A stretch of DNA of 36,705 nt from a virus, in the IMG/VR virus record IMGVR_UViG_3300032308_001541, positions 1 to 36,705 of that record; one strand, 5' to 3'. The notes below the pieces were generated by a model. That model did no database searches and was not told where the DNA came from. It saw only the letters and a list, made by a program, of their open reading frames with translations. Shown piece after piece: positions 30,264 to 36,705 of the stretch. Both the position numbers and the translations under genes were made by a program. The stretch's first letter is position 1. Each line of letters begins with the position of its first letter.

Positions 30264-32348
30264 ATGACAGCCGCTTATCTAAGCCCGCGTACTACTACCA
30301 ACAAGGATGTGTTGCAAGTTGGACGGCCCTTGTCTAGTACTGCCAGCACTGCCTGGACCAGACCCGCAGATTGGTTGGCCTTTCCATCAGTGTTGACTGC
30401 TAGTGATGTCAAGATGTTTGGCCTGTTGGCCATTTTTGATGGCGGCACAAACTTCATCAGTTTTGCTGTGTCAGGTTCAGCCGGTTACACAGTGGACTGG
30501 GGCGACGGCGGTGCTACAGAAAACTTTGCCACTGGAGTCACAGCCAGCCATACCTATGATTACAGCACCATCAGTGGTGCCACCACTACCACAGAAGGCT
30601 ACAGGCAGGTCATTGTGACCGTCACAGCACAAAGTTCAGGTACCATTACCGCTGTAGATCTACAAAAGAAAAATGCCAGCTTTACCCAGAGTGGTAGCCC
30701 CACAGCACCTTGGTTGGATCTGGACATTGCCACCAACAGTCAGGGCACAACTTTTACTATTGGCGGCGCAACTCCCACAGTGAGATTGGGTTATTTGCAA
30801 CAGGTCAAGATACGCAGTTGGGCTAGTTCAGGCATCAACACTCAAATGTTTTACAATGCCATTGCCTTGCAAAGCGTAGAGTTGCCCACAGGCAGCACAG
30901 CGTTCAGCGGTAACAGCACAAGTCAAATGTTCCAAGGTTGCACGGCTCTGCAAGTAGCACCCGAAATGACACCATCTGGATTGACTACCATGGACAACAT
31001 GTTCAGCGGTTGCAGCAACCTACGCAGTGTGCCTGCTTACGCCAGTTCAAGTGTGACCAATTTTTCCAACATGTTTGTGAACTGTTTTAGTCTGGAACAG
31101 GCTCCTGCGTTTGATACCAGTGCGGCAACCACCACCAGTGCCATGTACCAAAACTGTAGAAATCTTGTCAGTGTGCCCAATTACAACCTGTCTAGTTTTA
31201 CGGCATCAGGCAGTAGCTGTGCCAACATGTTTGAAGGTTGCCGTAGTTTGGTAGTGGCACCATTCCTGCAGTTTCCAGCCACGGCTGCGGCCAATCGATT
31301 TACGGCCCTGAACATGTTTGTGTTCTGCGGCAGCCTGACCACTGTGCCCTTGTACAACATGGTCAACTGCAACAATGCACAGAGCATGTTCAACTCCTGT
31401 AGGAGTTTGCGTAGTGTGCCCTTGTTTGATTTCAGCAATGTCACAGACTCACAAACCTTGTTTAGTAACTGTAGCGATTTGCAAACCATACCACCATTCA
31501 ATTTTGCCAGTGTGACCAATGCCCTGCAGACATTCAGCAACTGCGACAGTCTGCAAACAGTGCCAGCACTGAATTTCAGTGCGGCCACCACATTCAGTGG
31601 CCTATTCCAAAATTGTTTTAGTCTGCGTAGTGTTGGTACCATAACCACAACCACGAGCCTTCTCACTACGGCCACCATGTTTTCAGGTTGCGCGGCCTTG
31701 ATCACAGCACCCACCATAACCACCATGACAGCAGTGACCACTACCACCAGCATGTTTATCAACTGCGTGGCCCTGGAAACTGTGCCCACTTATGTGACCA
31801 CCAACAATGCCAACACAGTCAGCATGTTCAGTGGATGTACTGCACTAAGATCAATTCCAGTGTTGGACACTGCCAATGTGACCAATTTTGGCAGCATGTT
31901 TATCAACTGCACAGCACTAGAAGTGGCACCTGCTCTCAACACCGGCAAAGGCACCAATGTGAATGCAATGTTTTCAGGTTGCACCAGTCTTACACGGGTA
32001 CCAAACTTGAACACGGCCAATGTGAACGCTGCCAGCTCCATGGTCAACCTGTTCAACGCTTGTAGCAGCCTGGCCAACATTGGAACCATAGTGGGCAACG
32101 CTGTGCCAAACACTGCCGCTTATGCCACCATGTTCAGCACCTGCACCAGCCTGGCCCGTGCAGACCTGCAACAGTTTGATTTTACATTTACCTTGGCCAA
32201 TTGCAGCCTAGGTGCTGCACAACTCAACAACATATTTTCAAACTTGGCCACAGTGGTTTCTCAGACCATTACTGTCACAGGCAATCCTGGAGCGGCCACA
32301 GCCAACACAGCTATAGCCACAGGCAAAGGATGGACGGTCACAACATGA
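30264..32348 (+). CDS. Appendage protein with PKD-like domain and BspA-type leucine-rich repeats (694 aa)
   Basis: Residues about 60-105 contain YTVDWGDGG and ASHTYDY, the signature of a PKD-like domain. From about residue 190 to 630 there are roughly 17 repeats of the pattern MFxGCxxLxxVP, with Met/Phe, Asn/Gly-Cys and Ala/Ser-Leu at fixed places (for example MFSGCSNLRSVPAY, MFINCTALEVAPAL). This is the BspA / DUF285 type of leucine-rich repeat, best known from surface adhesins of Bacteroidetes, mycoplasmas and protists. It forms a long solenoid for ligand binding. The end (VVSQTITVTGNPGAATANTAIATGKGWTV) is short and beta. It is embedded in the fibre cluster, so a receptor-binding appendage is the likely role. 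Confidence 0.8.
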   Translation: MTAAYLSPRTTTNKDVLQVGRPLSSTASTAWTRPADWLAFPSVLTASDVKMFGLLAIFDGGTNFISFAVSGSAGYTVDWGDGGATENFATGVTASHTYDYSTISGATTTTEGYRQVIVTVTAQSSGTITAVDLQKKNASFTQSGSPTAPWLDLDIATNSQGTTFTIGGATPTVRLGYLQQVKIRSWASSGINTQMFYNAIALQSVELPTGSTAFSGNSTSQMFQGCTALQVAPEMTPSGLTTMDNMFSGCSNLRSVPAYASSSVTNFSNMFVNCFSLEQAPAFDTSAATTTSAMYQNCRNLVSVPNYNLSSFTASGSSCANMFEGCRSLVVAPFLQFPATAAANRFTALNMFVFCGSLTTVPLYNMVNCNNAQSMFNSCRSLRSVPLFDFSNVTDSQTLFSNCSDLQTIPPFNFASVTNALQTFSNCDSLQTVPALNFSAATTFSGLFQNCFSLRSVGTITTTTSLLTTATMFSGCAALITAPTITTMTAVTTTTSMFINCVALETVPTYVTTNNANTVSMFSGCTALRSIPVLDTANVTNFGSMFINCTALEVAPALNTGKGTNVNAMFSGCTSLTRVPNLNTANVNAASSMVNLFNACSSLANIGTIVGNAVPNTAAYATMFSTCTSLARADLQQFDFTFTLANCSLGAAQLNNIFSNLATVVSQTITVTGNPGAATANTAIATGKGWTVTT

Positions 32349-32566
32349 CACGAGCATTTTACAAACTTGACAACGGCATTTTGCTGTCAGCACCCAATTC
32401 AGTGCTACATGCCACCTATGAACTGCATGCAGATCAACAGGCGACCTATACCTATCCTGTAGATGGATGGACCTGGTTTGAATCTGTTGAAGCGGCCCGA
32501 GCCTATTTTGGTTTGCCAGAACCTGAACCAGAACCTGTTCCGGGTGCCACAGGACCTGTGCTATGA
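32345..32566 (+). CDS. Small fibre-associated protein (73 aa)
   Basis: The start overlaps the previous stop (ATGA at 32345). It encodes MTRAFYKLDNGILLSAPNSV, a central WTWFESVEAARAYFGL and a Pro/Glu-rich tail with PEPEPEPVPG. Its place just after a fibre suggests a chaperone or adapter. No family recognised. Confidence 0.6.
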   Translation: MTRAFYKLDNGILLSAPNSVLHATYELHADQQATYTYPVDGWTWFESVEAARAYFGLPEPEPEPVPGATGPVL

Positions 32567-32709
32567 TTGAAATAGGCGGCGGAATAACCATTGGTGCCGG
32601 CATAACCATAGGTCCTGTGCCTGTGTTTGTAGAAACCAATTTTTTTGTCACACAAAATGATGTTGACAACTTGGTCACTGAAACCAATGACCCATTTATA
32701 GAGGAATAG
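32563..32709 (+). CDS. Mini-protein in the fibre cluster (48 aa)
   Basis: ATGA overlap at 32563 with the previous stop. The product starts MIEIGGGITIGAGITIGPVP, a short Gly/Ile repeat of beta-helix type, and ends acidic (NDPFIEE). Likely real because of the coupled start and spacing to the next gene. Function unknown. Confidence 0.5.
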   Translation: MIEIGGGITIGAGITIGPVPVFVETNFFVTQNDVDNLVTETNDPFIEE

Positions 32710-32713
32710 CCCC

Positions 32714-34129
32714 ATGGCCAATGTAAAATTTACAGACCTACCCAATCTAGCCAGTATCACGGCCAACACCATCATACCTGTGGTCGACGCCAATGTCAAC
32801 TACAGTGTGACCACTGCCAACCTGCAGAGCTTTGTAAACAACAGTACTGGCAACATCAGCACCACTGGCAATGTCACTGGCAACTATTTCATAGGCAACG
32901 GTAGCCAACTCACAGGCATAGTCAGCAGTTATGGCGACAGCAATGTATCTGCGTTCTTGCCTACCTACACTGGCAATATCAGTGCCAGTAATTTTACAGC
33001 AGTGGGCAATGTGTCTGCACTGAATTTTTCAGGCAACGGTAGCCAGCTCACCGGCATTGTCAGCAGTTATGGCAATGCCAATGTGGCTGCATACTTGCCT
33101 ACTTACACGGGCAATTTGAATCCCAATACGGTCAGTGCCACTGGCAATATCACAGCACCTTTCTTTTTTGGCAACGGTAGCCAACTGACTGGCTTGCCTG
33201 CTACCTACAGCGACAGCAATGTTGTGAATTTGCTCAGTGCTTTTGGCAGCAACAACATATCCACCACAGGCAATGTCACATCAGGTAGCTTTTTTGGCAA
33301 TGGTGCAGGATTGACCAACTTGCCAGCAGGTATCTTGTCTGGTAATTTGACAGGCAACATCACGGGCAACGGATTCAGCATGTTGAACATTGCCACCATT
33401 ACCAGCGCAGGCAATATCACAGGCGCCAATATCACTGGCACACATTTTGGCAATGGCGCTCAACTCAGCAACATTGTGACCAGCATAGTGGCAGGATCTG
33501 GTATCAGTGTGAACAATGCAACTGGTGTTGTCACTGTGACCAACAACAACCCCACACCTTATACCAATGCCAATGTGGCTGCGTTCTTGCCTACCAACAC
33601 CAGCAATGTGTCTGGCAATTTCTTTATTGGCAATGGTAGCCTGTTGACCGGTATCAGTAGCACTTATGGCAACGCCAATGTTGTGAGTTTGTTGAGTGCA
33701 TTTGGCAGCAACACCATCAGCACAACAGGCACTGTGACTGCCGGTAATCTTCGCACAACAGGCACAGTCAGTGCAGGCGGCAATGTGACCCTGAGCAGTA
33801 ATCTCTTGGCCTATGCTGAACTGACCACTGGTCCGGTCAATACCAGTAGCAGCTTTACACCAGTTTACAACAATGGCATAGTGCAACGAATCACAGCCAC
33901 GGCCAATTTTACACTAAATGCGCCCACTGGCATGGTCACTGGCAGCAGTATCACTTTGGTAATCACCCAAGATGCCACTGGATCAAGACTTATGACACCC
34001 AATGGTGTGTATCGTTTTGCCTATGGCGTTAAAACACTCAGTACTCCAGCCAACAGCATAGACATGCTTAGTATCTTTTATGATGGTAATAATTATCTGT
34101 GCAACTTGGTCAAAGGATATGTTGTCTAA
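32714..34129 (+). CDS. Fibre protein with GNGSQLTG repeats (471 aa)
   Basis: Consists mostly of repeats of about 45 residues carrying [28 protein letters not shown] and ISTTGNVT patterns. It ends in a compact C-terminal domain from about residue 370 (TGPVNTSSSFTPVYNNGIVQRITA). The repeats are clearly related to those of the 506-aa fibre at 28411, so the two are paralogues that may exchange repeats by recombination. The N-terminus (MANVKFTDLPNLASITANTIIPVVD) is a typical phage fibre trimerisation or attachment start. Its stop overlaps the next ATG (TAATG). Confidence 0.8.
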   Translation: MANVKFTDLPNLASITANTIIPVVDANVNYSVTTANLQSFVNNSTGNISTTGNVTGNYFIGNGSQLTGIVSSYGDSNVSAFLPTYTGNISASNFTAVGNVSALNFSGNGSQLTGIVSSYGNANVAAYLPTYTGNLNPNTVSATGNITAPFFFGNGSQLTGLPATYSDSNVVNLLSAFGSNNISTTGNVTSGSFFGNGAGLTNLPAGILSGNLTGNITGNGFSMLNIATITSAGNITGANITGTHFGNGAQLSNIVTSIVAGSGISVNNATGVVTVTNNNPTPYTNANVAAFLPTNTSNVSGNFFIGNGSLLTGISSTYGNANVVSLLSAFGSNTISTTGTVTAGNLRTTGTVSAGGNVTLSSNLLAYAELTTGPVNTSSSFTPVYNNGIVQRITATANFTLNAPTGMVTGSSITLVITQDATGSRLMTPNGVYRFAYGVKTLSTPANSIDMLSIFYDGNNYLCNLVKGYVV

Positions 34130-34998
34130 TGCCATTTGTTCATAATCAAACCTATTTGGGTGTCACGCCTCAAGGGTCAGGCGGCATTTATGAAATCATC
34201 AACATTGGTGGAATCACTTATGCTGTACACACTTTTGTAAGTCTTAACAATCAGAACCGCAATATCAATTTTACAATTAGTGACACTATCACATGTCAGG
34301 TCTTAATTGTAGGCGGTGGCGGTGGCGGCGGTGGCAGCGAAGGTGGCGGTGGCGGCGGTGGTCAGGTCACTGAAAACAGTTATAGTTTAACAGGTGGCGT
34401 CAATTACACCGTAACAGTAGGTGGTGGTGGCAATGGCAGTACAACAGGCCTAGCAAGCAATGGTAATTTTTCCAGAATTTTTAGCAATAGTGGCAATGTA
34501 GTTGTGGCCATTGGTGGTGGAGCAGGTGCCGGATATGGTATAGGTGTGCCCAATAATGGAGCTGCTGGCGGCAGTGGCGGTGGCGGATCTGCACTAGGTT
34601 CTGGAGGCACAGCCACCGGAGGTGGTGGCAACGGCGGATCAAGCATATATGGTTCTACCGGTGGCGGCGGTGGCGGTGCAGCACCGCAAGCAGGATTTGA
34701 TGCCCTGAGCAACAATGGTGGCAACGGCGGTGCAGGAAAAACAAGTTCAATTACAGGAACCACGCAATATTTTAGTGGCGGTGGTGGTGGTGGTTATGGA
34801 TCCAGTACTACCACACACAGTTTTGGTGGCATTGGCGGTGGCGGTGACGGTGGTTCTCGTTTGGTTCAGGCAGTTGCAGGAACTACAAGCACAGGCGGAG
34901 GTGGTGGCGGAGCATCGGACGGTTCTGGTAGTTTTCAAGTTGGACAATCAGGCGGCAGTGGCATTGTTATAATACGCTACCCATTAACTATAGTATAA
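34129..34998 (+). CDS. Glycine-rich adhesin-like tip protein (289 aa)
   Basis: The start at 34129 is chosen for its TAATG overlap with the fibre stop. After a ~65-residue beta domain the protein is dominated by Gly-rich runs (GGGGSGG and GGNGG type, about residues 70-270). It ends with SGGSGIVIIRYP, a terminal pattern that recurs in phage tail-tip proteins. Glycine-rich sandwiches (polyglycine II type) form the variable tips of phage adhesins such as T4-group gp38. The role as receptor-binding tip is inferred from composition and from the place after a fibre. Confidence 0.7.
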   Translation: MPFVHNQTYLGVTPQGSGGIYEIINIGGITYAVHTFVSLNNQNRNINFTISDTITCQVLIVGGGGGGGGSEGGGGGGGQVTENSYSLTGGVNYTVTVGGGGNGSTTGLASNGNFSRIFSNSGNVVVAIGGGAGAGYGIGVPNNGAAGGSGGGGSALGSGGTATGGGGNGGSSIYGSTGGGGGGAAPQAGFDALSNNGGNGGAGKTSSITGTTQYFSGGGGGGYGSSTTTHSFGGIGGGGDGGSRLVQAVAGTTSTGGGGGGASDGSGSFQVGQSGGSGIVIIRYPLTIV

Positions 34999-35010
34999 CA
35001 AGGAACAACC

Positions 35011-36663
35011 ATGGCACAGCGCTACGAAGAAAACAAAGTACCTTTTACCAACATGACCTTCCATCCGGATGTGCCAAGCAGTGCGCTGGGCCCCAATGAA
35101 TACAATTCTGGATTCAATGTAGAAACTGACATACGCGGCATCAGGTCAGTGCTGGGCGACGAAGAGATCCTGGACAACCTCACAGGCACACCAATCTATG
35201 TCACAGGCGGCTACCGAGCCAACAATGTTTGGTGGTTCGTAGCAGCCACATCAGCAGGTCGTTGGTATGCCAACAATGGTGCAGGTGCCTGGACAGAGGT
35301 CACGCCAGGTGGTGTAGCACTTTCGGGCTACGGCCTAGACACCAATATCACAGAAGCCTGGAACGGTACCACCCTGTTTATCAACGACGGTCTACATCCG
35401 CCCATGTACCTGACCGCCAGTGCCGCTGCGTTTATACAATACTCCGACGATCCCCTGGCAGCGCCACCTGCTTATGTGTGGAACTACAATCCTTCTTGGT
35501 CAAGTCTGACCGCAGGTTGGATGAGAATGTACAATACTCCCAATGTGGGAAGTATCTTGATTGCCGGCAATCTTCGCAGTGTGGATGCCAACACCAGCAT
35601 AGTCACAAACTTTGCAACCACTGTGCGTTGGAGCCAGGCATTTGGCATCAACGATGGACCCACAACCTGGGCACCCACAGCACAGAATGTGGCCAACGAA
35701 CTGGAAGTACCAGTGCGTGGTCCTGTGGTAGATGGCTTCCCCAGCAACGGCAATTTTTATGTGTGTAGCTACTGGGACACAGTGGTATTTTCACCAATCA
35801 ATTTCCAAGGCACCAGCAACCCTGTGCTGGGTGTGCGCCTGTTCAATCAAGGACGCGGCCTGCTCAATGCCAACTGCTGGGCCAATGCAGACAGCGATGT
35901 GTATGGTGTAGATGCCAGAGATATCTGGGTGTTCAATGGCCAAGAATTTGCAGGCCTGGGCAGTCAAAGAATCAGAAACTATTTCTTTGAAAATCTCAAT
36001 GTGGGCTACAGCAGCCGTGTGTTTGTGGAAAACAACACTAAAAAAAGTCAAATAGAAATCTACTATCCAGATCTCAACAGCACCGGCTGGTGCAACAAAA
36101 TGATCAGTTACAACTATCTGTTAAAAGTTTGGAATGCACCCAGAGATGTCAGCAATGCCAGCATGGCTTGTGAAGCACCTGTGTATGGACCGTGGCCCGA
36201 TTCAAGTGAACTGTTTGATCCTGCCAGCAGGACCATGGTGTATAGCCGTGGTGTGGCCAACACAGCCCTGGTACAAAAAGATCAAGGCTATACATTTTTG
36301 GGCAACACAGCCATTGCCAGTGAATTCCGTAGAGACAATATACAGTTGCTCAAAGACTATTCAGGACACCTGTTGGTGCACCGCATCCTGCCCGAAGTGG
36401 TCAACCTGGATACAGGAGGCTTGCCCTTGGCCAACAGCACAGGCAATATCACTGTGGCTGTGGGCGGCTCAAACAGCGTGGGGCAACCACCAGATTTCCA
36501 AGCCAATGTGACCATAGCTTGCAACACCAACAGTCCTTGGACACAGATTGATCAAAATGCCTATCGCATCAATTCAATCCGGCTCAACAACACCAGCAAT
36601 TCAACGGCCTGGTTGTGCAGTGCTACCACCTGGCAGTACACACAAACACAGGACGACAGATAA
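35011..36663 (+). CDS. Tail nozzle / stabilisation protein (P22 gp10 or T7 gp12-like, 550 aa)
   Basis: Preceded by AAGGA, with a leader almost identical to that of the 28411 gene (ATAACAAGGAACA). The N-terminus (MAQRYEENKVPFTNMTFHPDVPSSALGPNEY, split by the domain start) leads into WD-like beta sheets with VWWFVAATSAG, WNGTTLFINDG, YVCSYWDTVVFS and DIWVFNGQEF. These features fit the beta-propeller nozzle proteins that extend the podovirus tail below the adaptor. It is present in one copy, is large and sits at the end of the appendage block. Its 3' end forms the window's terminal repeat. Assignment rests on pattern and order, not on a search. Confidence 0.65.
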   Translation: MAQRYEENKVPFTNMTFHPDVPSSALGPNEYNSGFNVETDIRGIRSVLGDEEILDNLTGTPIYVTGGYRANNVWWFVAATSAGRWYANNGAGAWTEVTPGGVALSGYGLDTNITEAWNGTTLFINDGLHPPMYLTASAAAFIQYSDDPLAAPPAYVWNYNPSWSSLTAGWMRMYNTPNVGSILIAGNLRSVDANTSIVTNFATTVRWSQAFGINDGPTTWAPTAQNVANELEVPVRGPVVDGFPSNGNFYVCSYWDTVVFSPINFQGTSNPVLGVRLFNQGRGLLNANCWANADSDVYGVDARDIWVFNGQEFAGLGSQRIRNYFFENLNVGYSSRVFVENNTKKSQIEIYYPDLNSTGWCNKMISYNYLLKVWNAPRDVSNASMACEAPVYGPWPDSSELFDPASRTMVYSRGVANTALVQKDQGYTFLGNTAIASEFRRDNIQLLKDYSGHLLVHRILPEVVNLDTGGLPLANSTGNITVAVGGSNSVGQPPDFQANVTIACNTNSPWTQIDQNAYRINSIRLNNTSNSTAWLCSATTWQYTQTQDDR

Positions 36664-36705
36664 TGACCACATTTGCTGTAGTCAACAACAGCGACCTTTT
36701 ACCAG
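36583..36705. repeat. Terminal direct repeat, right copy
   Basis: Identical to bases 1-123. It contains the end and stop (36661-36663) of the nozzle-like gene and the first 43 bases of the fibre gene that is complete at 81-2072. Confidence 0.97.

Noticed and set aside
1-36705. CRISPR array, insertion sequence or integrase/attachment site
   Set aside because: No regularly spaced direct repeats, no transposase or integrase motifs, and no tRNA-like attachment sequence were seen.

Overview
The window looks like the complete genome of a short-tailed (podovirus-type) bacteriophage, probably assembled from an aquatic metagenome. The first 123 bases are repeated exactly as the last 123, so the sequence closes into a circle of about 36,582 bp (or carries short terminal repeats). 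The virion set resembles SU10/P22-type podoviruses: TerL, a 760-aa P22-type portal, a scaffold-like protein, an SU10-type major capsid protein, an adaptor, a nozzle-like protein, many fibres, and large ejection proteins including one with an SLT lysozyme domain. Shine-Dalgarno sites (AAGGAG) and sigma70-type promoters point to a bacterial host with ordinary signals. I cannot name the host.

Layout. Read around the circle, one long plus-strand block runs from 15697 through the joined ends to 11204. It holds a ParB-methyltransferase fusion, a small-terminase candidate, several small proteins, TerL, portal, scaffold, capsid (interrupted by a self-splicing intron), adaptor, seven fibre or appendage genes, nozzle, another large fibre with its assembly protein, three ejection-type proteins, a 274-aa protein and a Dps-type miniferritin. 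Facing it on the minus strand (13683 down to 11305) is a five-gene accessory operon with its own sigma70 promoter: two proteins of unknown role, an HNH-like protein, a GT-A glycosyltransferase and a GNAT-like acetyltransferase. Between 13684 and 15696 lies a mostly non-coding control region. It has about 600 nt of dense stems and pseudoknots, short genes, a secreted small protein, and a compact promoter-RNA-terminator unit just upstream of the late block.

Most notable: (1) a 276-nt group I intron without an ORF, inside the capsid gene. Removing it restores a 390-aa capsid protein. (2) A large ornate RNA candidate at about 13820-14403, of the size class of GOLLD and ROOL RNAs. (3) A repeated TAAATA element placed either 4-5 nt or 21-22 nt before eight start codons. 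This spacing would fit a T4-late-like promoter making leaderless or very short-leader mRNAs. (4) A ~95-nt RNA with its own promoter and terminator at the entrance to the late genes, laid out like lambda pR'-6S-tR'. (5) A Dps-like protein with all four ferroxidase ligands at Dps spacing. (6) No recognisable replication, transcription, integration or holin genes.

How the genes work together: packaging, head, portal/tail and fibre genes are translationally coupled by ATGA and TAATG overlaps. The SLT-bearing and hydrophobic, proline-rich proteins are probably ejected with the DNA to cross the envelope. The minus-strand cassette probably modifies the host surface, small molecules or proteins. All functions are inferred from sequence pattern only.
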